From positions 1 through 47,205 of the forward strand of contig JAQXLM010000175.1 in assembly GCA_029012125.1 (NCBI GenBank): a stretch of DNA of 47,205 nt, read 5' to 3'. Source of the DNA: Eubacteriaceae bacterium. GTDB taxonomy: Bacteria; Bacillota; Clostridia; Peptostreptococcales; Anaerovoracaceae. Both the position numbers and the translations under genes were made by a program. Under the pieces are notes generated by a model. It was not told the origin of the DNA, searched no databases, and saw only the letters and a program-made list of their open reading frames with translations. This document shows, in pieces, positions 1 through 8,392 of this stretch. Numbering within the stretch: position 1 is the stretch's first letter; each line of letters starts with the position of its first letter.

Positions 1-133
1 TGTGTCTATCGCAGTAAATGCTTTCGTATTCGCATACATTTTGAAGAGAGCAAAAGTATTAAAGAAGAATCCGTGGAAGAACGAAATATTTACGGATACA
101 AAGGATTATATAGAGGCTATGAATCGTGCATAA
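1..133 (+). CDS. C-terminal end of a membrane protein (partial), possibly a YfcC-type carrier
   Basis: An open frame enters from the left edge and stops at TAA 131-133, giving about 43 residues. It begins with a hydrophobic stretch (VNAFVFAYIL) followed by a basic, then mixed polar tail (KRAKVLKKNPWKN...). This is the usual shape of the last transmembrane helix and cytoplasmic tail of a polytopic carrier. The helix-then-KxxxNP tail recalls the end of YfcC/AbgT-type C4-dicarboxylate or amino-acid carriers, but that is only a resemblance from memory. A strong hairpin terminator follows 16 bp after the stop, which supports this being the true gene end. The family call is weak; the reading frame call is good. 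Confidence 0.45.
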   Translation, partial: VSIAVNAFVFAYILKRAKVLKKNPWKNEIFTDTKDYIEAMNRA

Positions 134-149
134 TCTCTAATCATAAAAA

Positions 150-197
150 CAGGGGGTGTACCATTAACGAACACTATTCGTTAATGGGGCACCCCTG
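150..197 (+). terminator. Intrinsic terminator, strong hairpin
   Basis: ATTAACGAA (163-171) and TTCGTTAAT (177-185) form a perfect 9-bp arm around a 5-base loop. The stem continues outward through GGTG/CACC-type pairs to CAGGGG...CCCCTG. Only a short T-rich tail (TTCTATTG) follows. It lies 16 bp after the stop of the partial plus-strand gene. Confidence 0.75.
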
Positions 198-199
198 TT

Positions 200-310
200 C
201 TATTGATCAGTTATATGCGGATACTGCACCGGATTCTGTGTTCTCATTCCGTCAAAAAGTATAGAACCCAGGCCTCCTGCTCCTATGGTTGCCGCGATAG
301 CCTTTTTTTA
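200..310 (-). pseudogene. Relic of an ABC transporter permease C-terminal segment
   Basis: Read on the minus strand, 308 down to 200 encodes a short open stretch containing AIAATIGAGGLGSILFDGMR, ending at a TAG. A TAA lies only two codons upstream (308-310), and no start codon or ribosome site is present. ATIGAGGLG is the hallmark of the loop and last helix of binding-protein-dependent permeases (OpuCB/ProW, MetI, PhnE types). The piece is therefore a gene remnant between the terminator and the neighbouring FtsX-type gene. Which permease subfamily it came from cannot be decided from 35 residues. Confidence 0.5.
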
Positions 311-322
311 GTTAAATAGTAT

Positions 323-2761
323 CTAATTTACATCATTTCTTGCAAGTATTTCTGCCGGTGTCTTTCTCATTACTCTTGCTACCGGCAGTAATCCGGCGAT
401 CAGATTAAATACAAAGATTATTCCGAAGCTTATCAGAAATACTGCAGGATTCATCATATAGTTACTTCCAATTCCCGGCAGCTTGCAGACACCGGAAATC
501 ATGTAGGCCGTTACTCCCATGCCGGGAAGTGCCGTCAAGGTTGTAAGTGCAACAATTTCACCTGAGAACATTTTGTAAATATCCATCTTTTTCAGGCCTA
601 TTGCACGCAGTACGCCTACTTCTTTGATTCTCGACAGGAAGGATGCTCTCAGCATCAGGTAAATTTCTACCAGTGAGATTATCAGAATTATAACTGCAAG
701 GATTACCGATGCAATAATGTTCTTTTTCAGACTGTTATAATAGTCTTCCTTCGTCTTTTCGTAATTGTCGATTACCTTGGTTGTTGAATCATTTGTTATC
801 TTTGATATAGTCGCAGCCTTGTCTGTAGGACAAATGGTCAGGTCGCTTTGCTGTGATGCAAAGTTTATCAAAGCCGTGCGATCGTTTACATATATGGTAT
901 CCCTATAATAGCTGCTCTTATAGAAACCTGAAACTGTCAGTTTCTTGCCACCGACCTTGGTCTTGATTGTGCTGCCTATGGCAATTTCCGTCTTCATGCT
1001 GTCGGGAACAACTGCCTCGTAGTCTCCCGGTTTTTCTCCTGAAGTCAGCTCGATAACCTTGGTGCGGGATGCGAACTTGTACTGCTGAATTTCCTTCTCA
1101 CTCATTATAAAGCCTTCTTCCAGACTCACTGCATCCTCTATGCTCTGTCCCGGATTTGACAGCATTATGTCTATTCTCTGTTTCTTGTCAACATATAAGG
1201 AAGGACTGCTCTGATCAACTATGCCTACAATTTCAAGGTTCTCAAAGTTTGGAAGGCTGAGTTTTCTGCCGATGAAATCCTCATAGTCCGTCAGGCCTAT
1301 CATTTTAACCCGTCTGCCTTCAAGCAGGTCATCGATTATCATTCTGTCTACTACGACCTGGTTTTTCTTGATTTTTCCCGTTCCGGCAATGACTGCCTCC
1401 TTGTCCACAAGCTTTTCCTCTGACAGTGCACCTGTCAGTGTCACAAAACGGTTAAATGACTGATAGAAATCATCTATAGGCATTGCCATGGTTACATTAC
1501 CATCCCCCGGCATTACATATTCGATGCCGTCCATTTTCCTGTATTTATCGTAGGTTTTAATTGACACTTTTCCGGTTTTTACTGTAATGTAGTTCTGGTT
1601 AGTATCAACAAATTCCCTATCCTCTATATTTGTAATTCCTGCAATATGGCTTACCGAATATATGGTCATCATAGATGCAAGAACAAAGCCTGCAAGGAGT
1701 ATCTTCTTCAGTACGGAATAGCTGAAAATTCTCTTGTAACTTGCAGTTATCAAAGTCCACAGATTGAATATAGATGTATACTTCGGCTTGTGCTTCTCGT
1801 CTGTCAGCTTATCAAAATCAAAATTGTAATCTTCATACACTTCCTTGGAAATCTGCTCATAGTGTCCGTCCACTATGTCTACGACATCTGCACCCTGGCT
1901 GATATCGCTGGAAGTTTTGATATAGATGTTGTTGTTCTTTACAACAACCTTGATATTAAGATCTTCGGCAGTGTCGCTGTAAAACTGAATCTTAACGTTG
2001 TCCTGCTCCATCTCCTTCTGTACAGGCATATCTTTCAGGAAAATTCTGTTATCAATTCTGTAATCCAGCTTGTTTTCGTGTTCATTTTCTCTATCGCTGA
2101 CGATTTTACCGTCTACAATTTCGATTATTCTGGATGCGTAGAACTCAGCAACCTCTCTTTCGTGAGTAACCAGTATTACCAGCTTTTCCTTTGAGATGGC
2201 TTTGATAATGTTCATTATTGCTATGGTGTTCTTGCTGTCCAGATTTCCCGTAGGTTCGTCTGCAATGATAATCTTCGGGTTCTTTACAAGAGCTCTCGCA
2301 ATACCCACACGCTGACGTTCTCCTCCTGACAGCATCTTGGCAGGTCTGTTCTTGTATCTTTCCATGCCTACCTGCTGCAGAATGTACATTACACGCTTGT
2401 TGATTTCTTCCTTGTTCTTAACGCCCATCATCTTCAGTACGATGGCCACATTATCGAATACAGACAAATCTTCTATAAGATAGAAATTCTGAAAGATATA
2501 TCCCACGTTCAGTGTTCTGATCTCATCCTTCCTGCCACTTGATTTTGATGTAATCTCCTGGTCGTCGAGGAAAATCTTTCCGCTGTTTACCTTATCCAGT
2601 CCTCCGATGGCATTTAACAGGGTAGTCTTACCGCAGCCTGAGTTGCCAAGAAAGGTTACAAGCCCCTTTTCTCCCAGTTGTACGGAGGTGTTGTTAATGG
2701 CGTGTATTTCGTTTTTCTTTTTTCTGTTAAAGTATTTATTTACATTCTCTAATCTAATCAT
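323..2761 (-). CDS. ABC exporter, fused ATPase and FtsX-like permease (second of tandem pair)
   Basis: This 812-residue protein fuses an N-terminal ATPase (about 1-230) to an FtsX/MacB-like permease. The ATPase shows Walker A GNSGCGKT (39-46), the Q-loop (IFQNF, about 90), signature LSGGERQR (145-152), Walker B with DEPTGNLDS (about 166-177) and the switch histidine in VTHERE (201). Membrane segments appear near 350, then three near the C-terminus separated from it by a large extracytoplasmic domain, the usual FtsX arrangement. The start is 3 bp after the stop of the preceding paralogue, and the ribosome site GAGGAGGTG lies in that gene's end, so the two are translationally linked. Such pairs move peptides, lipids or antibiotics out of the membrane; no substrate can be read here and no two-component genes sit beside it. 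Confidence 0.85.
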   Translation of the reverse strand: MIRLENVNKYFNRKKKNEIHAINNTSVQLGEKGLVTFLGNSGCGKTTLLNAIGGLDKVNSGKIFLDDQEITSKSSGRKDEIRTLNVGYIFQNFYLIEDLSVFDNVAIVLKMMGVKNKEEINKRVMYILQQVGMERYKNRPAKMLSGGERQRVGIARALVKNPKIIIADEPTGNLDSKNTIAIMNIIKAISKEKLVILVTHEREVAEFYASRIIEIVDGKIVSDRENEHENKLDYRIDNRIFLKDMPVQKEMEQDNVKIQFYSDTAEDLNIKVVVKNNNIYIKTSSDISQGADVVDIVDGHYEQISKEVYEDYNFDFDKLTDEKHKPKYTSIFNLWTLITASYKRIFSYSVLKKILLAGFVLASMMTIYSVSHIAGITNIEDREFVDTNQNYITVKTGKVSIKTYDKYRKMDGIEYVMPGDGNVTMAMPIDDFYQSFNRFVTLTGALSEEKLVDKEAVIAGTGKIKKNQVVVDRMIIDDLLEGRRVKMIGLTDYEDFIGRKLSLPNFENLEIVGIVDQSSPSLYVDKKQRIDIMLSNPGQSIEDAVSLEEGFIMSEKEIQQYKFASRTKVIELTSGEKPGDYEAVVPDSMKTEIAIGSTIKTKVGGKKLTVSGFYKSSYYRDTIYVNDRTALINFASQQSDLTICPTDKAATISKITNDSTTKVIDNYEKTKEDYYNSLKKNIIASVILAVIILIISLVEIYLMLRASFLSRIKEVGVLRAIGLKKMDIYKMFSGEIVALTTLTALPGMGVTAYMISGVCKLPGIGSNYMMNPAVFLISFGIIFVFNLIAGLLPVARVMRKTPAEILARNDVN

Positions 2762-2764
2762 CCC

Positions 2765-5005
2765 TTACACCTCCTCTTTGTATGCGTTCATCGCTGTCTT
2801 CTTAAACAACGCCTTGGAGAAACGTCCTGCAAGAAGTATGGACATCGCTATGATTACCACATAAATGATAACGCAATCTACAGGATTCAGGAATCCTACT
2901 ATCTGAATCAGATAGTTTACCCGTATGAAGCCGGCCTTAACAAGTGCAACCAGACCCATACAGATTAGGAACGCAATGTTGGCAACTGTAATAACCTCTA
3001 CCTTGATCAGGTTTGAGCAGTCCCCCTTGGTGCCACCAAGCATTCTTATAGTCGAATAGTATATGTTTCTTGATTTCAGAATCAGCTTCATAATGAAGTA
3101 TGTTATGAAGAATAGCACAATCAAAGTAAACGCAAGTACAAGCATCATTATTGTCTTCAAAATTGTATCCGCTTCTTCTGAGTACTTTACCAGACCGTCC
3201 CTTACATAGAAACAATTGTATCCCAGTTCTTCTATTTCTTTAATGGTCTCTCTAACCAGCTTTCTGTCCTTCACCATTACGCTGGACTGGTAGTTGCCCT
3301 TCTCAAACATCTTTCTGTAATCTTTAGGATTCATGTATGTGAATCCTTCTACATCATCAAAGTTCTTTGCGCCGAGAAGGTACTCACAGTTGTCTCTTGT
3401 AACTACGGAGTACACGCTGAATTTATATGTATCATCAAAGTATTTGCTCTTATTCCTTATTGTAAGTTCCTGTCCGATTGGCCAGTATTCGCTCATGGAT
3501 GATATGCCTTCGCCGATTATTACACTTCCTTCAGGCACATCTTCAGATGTCTTCAGGTACAGACCCTCAATATCCATGCCTGCATACTTTCCGGTCTGCT
3601 GACTGTACCCCTTCAGAGCATTATATCTGATCTGATTCATACCTTTGTCTGTCAGGCAGAAGTATCCTTCACAGTATCCTACGCTTTCAACCAGCTCCTC
3701 TTCTTCCTCGTCTGTCAAATATCCGTATCCGACGATTTTGACCTTTCCGTCAATCATGGACTCGCCTGTATAATCGTTTGAAAGGGTTGCCTTCTTATCT
3801 AAGGCAGAGTCTATAACATCCTGAGCATAGCCCTCCTTAGGAATCATTACTACTACTTCTTTTGCGGTCTCCGGCTCTCTTCCTACTTCGATTCTGCCCT
3901 TAAAGTCCTTCATTGGCGTAATTTTACCCATAATCCAGAATTCAGAATCATCACTGATATATCCCAAAGAATCCAGACTGATATCATTCTTCACTATGGT
4001 ATCTACGTTGGACACTGCCTTCAGTTTCTTGTAGTCCTCTTTTGTGAACACTTTTTCATCAGGCTTAGTCACGAGGATACGTTCTTTCCGTACATCTTTA
4101 AAGAATTCGTTATATCCTGAATCCATAGAGTCCTGAGAATTCATGGTAGCGGTATATGATGAAATTATTCCACCGCACAGGAATACGAATACTGCAAGCA
4201 TGAGCAGAAACTTTGCCGGTATGTTAAAGGTATTCCTGATACCCAGTTTAACTGTATTCTTGGCAGTCAAAGTGTCTGATATTGCTTCCTGAATATCTCC
4301 GCCATCAAAGTTCTCAGCCTGGTCCTGCTGGCTCAGCTTCTTATCTTCCACGATTCTGCCGTCGTGCATGGATATCTTTCTTGTAACGTATTTTTCAACC
4401 TGATCGTAATTGTGAGTTACAATAATGATCAGCTTGTTCTTTGACAGGTTGTGGAGCAGTTCAATTACTTCTGCTGCTGACTGGCTGTCCAGATTTCCTG
4501 TAGGTTCGTCGGCAACGATTATAGGTGTTTCCTTTGCCAGTGCTCTCGCGATTGCCACTCTCTGCTTCTGTCCCCCTGAAAGCTTTGATGCCTTAGTTTT
4601 CTCGTATTCGGTCAAACCTACCTTGGCAATGATGTCGTGTACCTTCTCCTCCACATCCTTGCTGTCACATCCACTCATCAAAAGGCTCAGCTCCACGTTC
4701 TGGTACACTGTGTAGCTGTTAATCAGATTAAAGGTCTGAAAGATATTTCCTATATATTTCTTTCGGTAACCTTCCAGGTCCTCTTTTGTATATCCGCTGG
4801 TAGCACTTCCGTTGACATACATTTCTCCCTCTTCATAGGAGTCAAGGCCTGATATTACATTCAAAAGCGTAGATTTTCCGCTTCCGCTCTCGCCTGTAAT
4901 CGCTACAAATTCTCCAATCCCAAGTTCCAGGTCCACCTTGCTGAAGCCTGTTGCTACAACACCGCCGGACGAATAGAACTTAGATACTTTCTCAAGCTTT
5001 AACAT
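2765..5005 (-). CDS. ABC exporter, fused ATPase and FtsX-like permease (first of tandem pair)
   Basis: A 746-residue paralogue of the downstream gene with the same order of parts. It has an ATPase with Walker A GESGSGKS (38-45), LSGGQKQR (142-149), DEPTGNLDS (about 167-174) and VTHN (H198). A first membrane helix lies near 265-290, followed by a long extracytoplasmic domain, then three C-terminal helices (about 610-640, 665-690, 705-730). A GGGGAAG-type ribosome site precedes the ATG. It heads a two-gene operon. Two ATPase-permease half-transporters in tandem suggest a heterodimeric MacB-like exporter, which is inference from gene order. A possible -10 (TATAAT) lies about 40 bp upstream, without a clear -35. 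Confidence 0.85.
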   Translation of the reverse strand: MLKLEKVSKFYSSGGVVATGFSKVDLELGIGEFVAITGESGSGKSTLLNVISGLDSYEEGEMYVNGSATSGYTKEDLEGYRKKYIGNIFQTFNLINSYTVYQNVELSLLMSGCDSKDVEEKVHDIIAKVGLTEYEKTKASKLSGGQKQRVAIARALAKETPIIVADEPTGNLDSQSAAEVIELLHNLSKNKLIIIVTHNYDQVEKYVTRKISMHDGRIVEDKKLSQQDQAENFDGGDIQEAISDTLTAKNTVKLGIRNTFNIPAKFLLMLAVFVFLCGGIISSYTATMNSQDSMDSGYNEFFKDVRKERILVTKPDEKVFTKEDYKKLKAVSNVDTIVKNDISLDSLGYISDDSEFWIMGKITPMKDFKGRIEVGREPETAKEVVVMIPKEGYAQDVIDSALDKKATLSNDYTGESMIDGKVKIVGYGYLTDEEEEELVESVGYCEGYFCLTDKGMNQIRYNALKGYSQQTGKYAGMDIEGLYLKTSEDVPEGSVIIGEGISSMSEYWPIGQELTIRNKSKYFDDTYKFSVYSVVTRDNCEYLLGAKNFDDVEGFTYMNPKDYRKMFEKGNYQSSVMVKDRKLVRETIKEIEELGYNCFYVRDGLVKYSEEADTILKTIMMLVLAFTLIVLFFITYFIMKLILKSRNIYYSTIRMLGGTKGDCSNLIKVEVITVANIAFLICMGLVALVKAGFIRVNYLIQIVGFLNPVDCVIIYVVIIAMSILLAGRFSKALFKKTAMNAYKEEV

Positions 5006-5239
5006 GCTCTCGTTCTTCCCCTTTCTTTAGAATCTAGTTGAATTATACAATCTTTACCATTAATAAGTCTACAATTATGTTGAGGGATTAATGGAATATT
5101 AAGAAATACTTAAGATTTGAATGGTCTTACCTGATTTACCGGATGTACGCGCCGGGAGATTTTCGGACGTCAAATGGCCTAATTCTACTGCATACTCTAT
5201 TAGTTTTATACATCCGCCGCAAACCGACGTTTTCAAGTG

Positions 5240-5265
5240 CTTTTACGGCACGAAATGCCGCAAAG
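5240..5265. repeat. GCGGC-type inverted repeat, copy 1
   Basis: CTTTTACGGCA and TGCCGCAAAG face each other around the loop CGAAA, with one mismatch in the stem. The same words recur at 5505-5542 in the opposite arrangement. Nearby CCGCCGCAAAC (5215-5224) and ATGTGCGGCAT (5282-5292) carry the same core. Confidence 0.5.
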
Positions 5266-5504
5266 TGTTCTTTTTATGAGCATGTGCGGCATGGACTTAA
5301 CCAACACAAATTGGTAGAACGGAGTTTCAAGTCATAATTAAGTCTAATGTATAGCTAGTATTGCAAAATAAGGAAGTCAGAATTATTCAATTGCACTGTA
5401 TCCATTACATATCTCCATTATAATGATTAGTTCAGTATATTTATATATTGTCGCGAATACTTATACCGTTACTTCTTATCTAGTATATCCTGCAAAAAAG
5501 TCAA

Positions 5505-5542
5505 ATGCCGCAAAACATCTTTTTTTCAGTGTTTTACGGCAT
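5505..5542. terminator. GCGGC-type inverted repeat, copy 2; possible alr terminator
   Basis: ATGCCGCAAAACA (5505-5517) and TGTTTTACGGCAT (5530-5542) pair with one mismatch around a 12-base loop. Read on the minus strand, a TTTTTT run follows within about 8 bases, so the hairpin could end alr transcription. On the plus strand a run of seven T lies a little further on. Confidence 0.45.
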
Positions 5543-5571
5543 TTCGTGCCACTTTTTTTATTTTTTAGCTC

Positions 5572-5634
5572 GTTTGCGGCAGAAACGCCGCAAACACAAT
5601 ACCAGTCCGGGTTTGCGGCGCTCCTGCCACAAAC
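5572..5634. repeat. GCGGC-type inverted repeats, copies 3 and 4
   Basis: GTTTGCGGC (5572-5580) and GCCGCAAAC (5587-5595) form a perfect 9-bp stem with a 6-base loop. A second copy, GTTTGCGGC (5611-5619) with GCCACAAAC (5626-5634), has the same 9-6-9 geometry and one mismatch. Two like-sized hairpins 15 bp apart look like a small repeat family rather than a single terminator. Confidence 0.55.
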
Positions 5635-5683
5635 TTCATTTTCCCACATGGACAGCGGCCGTCGCAGTGCTCCCGCCACTTTC

Positions 5684-6823
5684 TTATTTTACATAAACCT
5701 TAGGTAATCTCTGGCCGAATGCACAGCAGATTTCATAGTTTATTGTTCCTGTTGCATCTGCAATGTCATCTGCAAGAATTGTGTTTACTCCGTCAGATCC
5801 CATTACGATTACTTCATCTCCGACTTTTACGTCAGGTACATCTGTTACATCAACCATACACTGGTCCATACAGATATTTCCTGCTACCTTGCATACAACT
5901 CCGTTAACGATAACCTTTGCGTGTGCGGAATATGGTCTTGGATAACCATCTGCATATCCCAGTGCAAGAGTTGCGATTTTGGAAGGTCTCTCTGCGATGA
6001 ATTTTCTTCCGTATCCGCAGGAGAAGCCTACCGGAACGTCCTTAAGGTGAACGATGTTAGCCTTAACAGACATTACAGGCTTAATTGAAAGTTCGTTCTT
6101 ATCAACTTCTGCTGAAGGATAGCATCCGTAAAGGATGATTCCCGGTCTTACAGCATCGAAGTGAACAGTTGGCAATTCCATAATGGACGCGCTGTTTGCA
6201 AGAGTCTTGAACGGGATTTTTACCCCTGCAGCTGTAAGCTCTTCGTAGAATTTGTTATACTTTTCTTCCTGCTGGTGTGAGAAAGTCTTGTCCTCAGCGT
6301 CTGCTGTCGCCATATGTGAGAACATTCCTTTGATCTTGAAGTTTGGAAGCATCACAATCTTCTTGATGTCGAAAACAGATAATTCGATTTCATCTGCAAG
6401 GTATCCGATTCTTCCCATTCCTGTATCTATTGCAATCAGACCCTCAACAACCTTTCCTGCCTTTGCTGCTGCGTCGCTGATTGCCTTTGCATTTCTCGAA
6501 TCACATACGACAGGTGTGATATCGTATTCAACAATTATATCTGCATACATATCAGGAGTAAGTCCAAGCATAATAATGTTTTCCTTTGCTCCTGCTTCTC
6601 TCAGTGTTATAGCTTCCTGTAATGTAGCAACCGCAAAAATCTTTACGCCGTTCTGTCTCAGTACATCGGCTACAGCAACGCTTCCATGTCCGTAAGCATC
6701 CGCTTTAATAACTCCGATGATTTCCTTATCCGGACCGGCCTTGGCTATAATATTCTTTATGTTATAGTCCAGGTTGCTTAAGTTTACTTCAACCCATGCC
6801 GGTCTAATAGCTTCTTTGTACAT
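5684..6823 (-). CDS. alr: Alanine racemase
   Basis: Interconverts L- and D-alanine with pyridoxal phosphate, supplying D-alanine for peptidoglycan. The 379-residue length is normal. The PLP lysine is K40 in IKADAYGHG. The second catalytic base is Tyr271 in CGYGRKF, followed by the typical LALGYADGYPR stretch, and GNICMDQCMVDVT lies near the C-terminus. A GAAAGGA ribosome site precedes the ATG. The gene stands alone, with its own promoter at 6883-6911 and hairpins downstream. Confidence 0.96.
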   Translation of the reverse strand: MYKEAIRPAWVEVNLSNLDYNIKNIIAKAGPDKEIIGVIKADAYGHGSVAVADVLRQNGVKIFAVATLQEAITLREAGAKENIIMLGLTPDMYADIIVEYDITPVVCDSRNAKAISDAAAKAGKVVEGLIAIDTGMGRIGYLADEIELSVFDIKKIVMLPNFKIKGMFSHMATADAEDKTFSHQQEEKYNKFYEELTAAGVKIPFKTLANSASIMELPTVHFDAVRPGIILYGCYPSAEVDKNELSIKPVMSVKANIVHLKDVPVGFSCGYGRKFIAERPSKIATLALGYADGYPRPYSAHAKVIVNGVVCKVAGNICMDQCMVDVTDVPDVKVGDEVIVMGSDGVNTILADDIADATGTINYEICCAFGQRLPKVYVK

Positions 6824-6882
6824 GTCTGTTCGTTCCTTTCTTTATGTTATTTAATTTACTACAGTTTGTCTAATCCTTAACA

Positions 6883-6911
6883 ATTATAGCACTTCAATAT
6901 GTGCAATTCAA
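6883..6911 (-). promoter_or_regulatory. Sigma-A-type promoter of alr
   Basis: On the minus strand TTGAAT (6906-6911), a 17-bp spacer and TATAAT (6883-6888) preceded by TGC (extended -10). It lies about 60 bp upstream of the alr start. Confidence 0.65.
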
Positions 6912-6919
6912 CCCGTGAA

Positions 6920-6963
6920 CATAATGAAATCCCCTCGGTTTTTTCCGAGGGGATTTCATTATG
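6920..6963 (-). terminator. Terminator-like perfect hairpin after the oxidoreductase operon
   Basis: CATAATGAAATCCCCTCGG (6920-6938) pairs perfectly over 19 bp with its complement (6945-6963) around a 6-base loop. It lies 12 bp after the stop of the gamma-subunit gene. The T-run after the stem is weak in both directions, but stem strength and position fit a transcript end. Confidence 0.7.
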
Positions 6964-6974
6964 ATCTACTGATA

Positions 6975-7568
6975 CTAAGCTTCTTTCTTTAGTTCAATAG
7001 GGGCGACGTTGTTTTCTTTAATTTCACCGCGAGCGATTTTTACAAGCTTTGCACCCAGCTTCATTGCCTTGGTGTTAAGCTCTTCTGTTCCCTTTGGAAT
7101 ATGGTTCAAAACTGCTTCTTCCAGTGATTTGACTGAAGCCAGCTTCAGAGCTTCATTTACCGCTCCTACGGAAATGATGTTTGCCGCCATCGGGTTTTTG
7201 ATAACCTCCTTAGCAGAGCTGATAATCGGCAGGGAAAGGACCTCGTTTCTGTCTCTTATTCTTGCAGGTACATTGATGCTGTCATCTACTACGATTACGG
7301 TTTCCTTATCAATGTTTTTCACATATTTGTTGAAAGAAACCTGTGTTAAGGATAAAAGTAAAGTTGGAAGTGTTACCTTTGTGTAAGTAATCTTGTCATC
7401 ATCGATGATGGTTTCTGCCTTACACATTCCTCCTCTGGCTTCAGGACCATAGGACTGGGACTGTACTACATTCTTACCGTCCAGATATGCGGCTTCAGCC
7501 ATTATAATTGTTCCAAGGATAACTCCCTGGCCACCGGAGCCTGTAAATCTTAATTGTTCTTTAGCCAT
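6975..7568 (-). CDS. korC: 2-oxoacid:ferredoxin oxidoreductase, gamma subunit
   Basis: A 197-residue gamma subunit of the pyruvate/2-oxoacid:ferredoxin oxidoreductase superfamily. It opens with the glycine-rich RFTGSGGQGVILGTIIMAEA segment typical of KorC/VorC, followed by QSYGPEARGG. It assembles with the alpha, beta and ferredoxin subunits encoded just upstream to oxidise a 2-oxoacid to an acyl-CoA, CO2 and reduced ferredoxin. Its start overlaps the stop of the beta-subunit gene by one base, which indicates translational coupling. Whether the substrate is 2-oxoglutarate or branched-chain 2-oxoacids cannot be decided from these subunits by eye. Confidence 0.88.
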   Translation of the reverse strand: MAKEQLRFTGSGGQGVILGTIIMAEAAYLDGKNVVQSQSYGPEARGGMCKAETIIDDDKITYTKVTLPTLLLSLTQVSFNKYVKNIDKETVIVVDDSINVPARIRDRNEVLSLPIISSAKEVIKNPMAANIISVGAVNEALKLASVKSLEEAVLNHIPKGTEELNTKAMKLGAKLVKIARGEIKENNVAPIELKKEA

Positions 7569-8389
7569 TATTTTTTACCTCCAGCTTTTTCAATGATTTT
7601 GTCATATAGTTCAGTGTATTCAGGTAATGTCTTTCTAGACATTTCACCGATAAGGATTTTACCTTCTAACTGTTCAGGTGTCATCTTTGCTGCCTTTCTG
7701 GTGTCTATGCAGTTTTCCTCCTGCCAGTGCATCATCTTTACAGCGCTGCCTTTTTTGTTCTTGCGTCCATAATATGTAGGACAGATGCTGACTCCTTCAA
7801 TAAGTGAGAATCCCTTATTTTTAATACCCTCTTCAATAAGCTTAACTGCCTGTGGAACATGGTAACAGTCACATCTTGCTGTATACGTAGCACCTGCAAC
7901 CTCTGCCAGCTTAGGAATATCAAAATCTCCATCGATGTTTCCGTAAGGCGCGGTTGTTCCCTTTTCTCCTGTTGGTGTAGTAGGGGAATACTGTCCGCCT
8001 GTCATTCCGTAGATATTGTTGTTAAATACTACTACCGTTAAATCTATATTTCTTCTTGCTGCATGAATCAGATGGTTTCCTCCGATTGCCGTAGCGTCTC
8101 CGTCACCGGTAATAACGATGACATGCATTTCCGGCTTGGCCATTTTGATGCCTGTTGCGAAGGCAATGGCTCTTCCGTGAGTTGTATGCAGTGTGTTGTA
8201 ATTCATATAGCCTGCGGCTCTGGACGAGCATCCTATACCGCTTACGATGCAAACCTTTTCTCTTTCAAGGCCAAGGTTTTCAATAGCCTGACAAACGTCC
8301 CTCATCAGGATACCGTGACCGCATCCCGGGCACCAGATATGAGGAAGTCTTTGTGTACGCATTGTATTTTCAACTAATTTACTTGGCAT
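7568..8389 (-). CDS. korB: 2-oxoacid:ferredoxin oxidoreductase, beta (thiamine diphosphate) subunit
   Basis: This 273-residue subunit binds thiamine diphosphate. The TPP/Mg motif is GDGDATAIGGNH (95-106) followed by NNNIYGMTGGQ (about 122-132). The N-terminal WCPGCGHG (19-26) and a further GIGCSS (51-56) match the family's conserved cysteines. It carries out decarboxylation of the 2-oxoacid within the four-subunit complex. It starts 3 bp after the alpha-subunit stop and overlaps the gamma gene by one base, consistent with one polycistronic mRNA from the ferredoxin gene onward. Confidence 0.9.
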   Translation of the reverse strand: MPSKLVENTMRTQRLPHIWCPGCGHGILMRDVCQAIENLGLEREKVCIVSGIGCSSRAAGYMNYNTLHTTHGRAIAFATGIKMAKPEMHVIVITGDGDATAIGGNHLIHAARRNIDLTVVVFNNNIYGMTGGQYSPTTPTGEKGTTAPYGNIDGDFDIPKLAEVAGATYTARCDCYHVPQAVKLIEEGIKNKGFSLIEGVSICPTYYGRKNKKGSAVKMMHWQEENCIDTRKAAKMTPEQLEGKILIGEMSRKTLPEYTELYDKIIEKAGGKK

Positions 8390-8392
8390 TTC

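Larger units (their letters stand above)
5006..5683. other. Gene-free interval with GCGGC-rich inverted repeats
   Basis: No frame in this 678-bp stretch has both a ribosome site and protein-like composition. It holds the leader of the ABC operon at its left end and two clusters of related short palindromes built on GTTTGCGGC/GCCGCAAAC and ACGGCAtttcgTGCC (about 5216-5290 and 5505-5634). The rightmost hairpins probably end transcription of the alanine racemase gene. Confidence 0.6.

Noticed and set aside
73-264. Plus-strand open frame of 63 codons
   Set aside because: It overlaps the end of the partial carrier gene in another frame and runs through the terminator hairpin.
5143-5707. Several short open frames in the interval before alr
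   Set aside because: They overlap the GCGGC hairpins, lack ribosome sites and have no protein-like composition.
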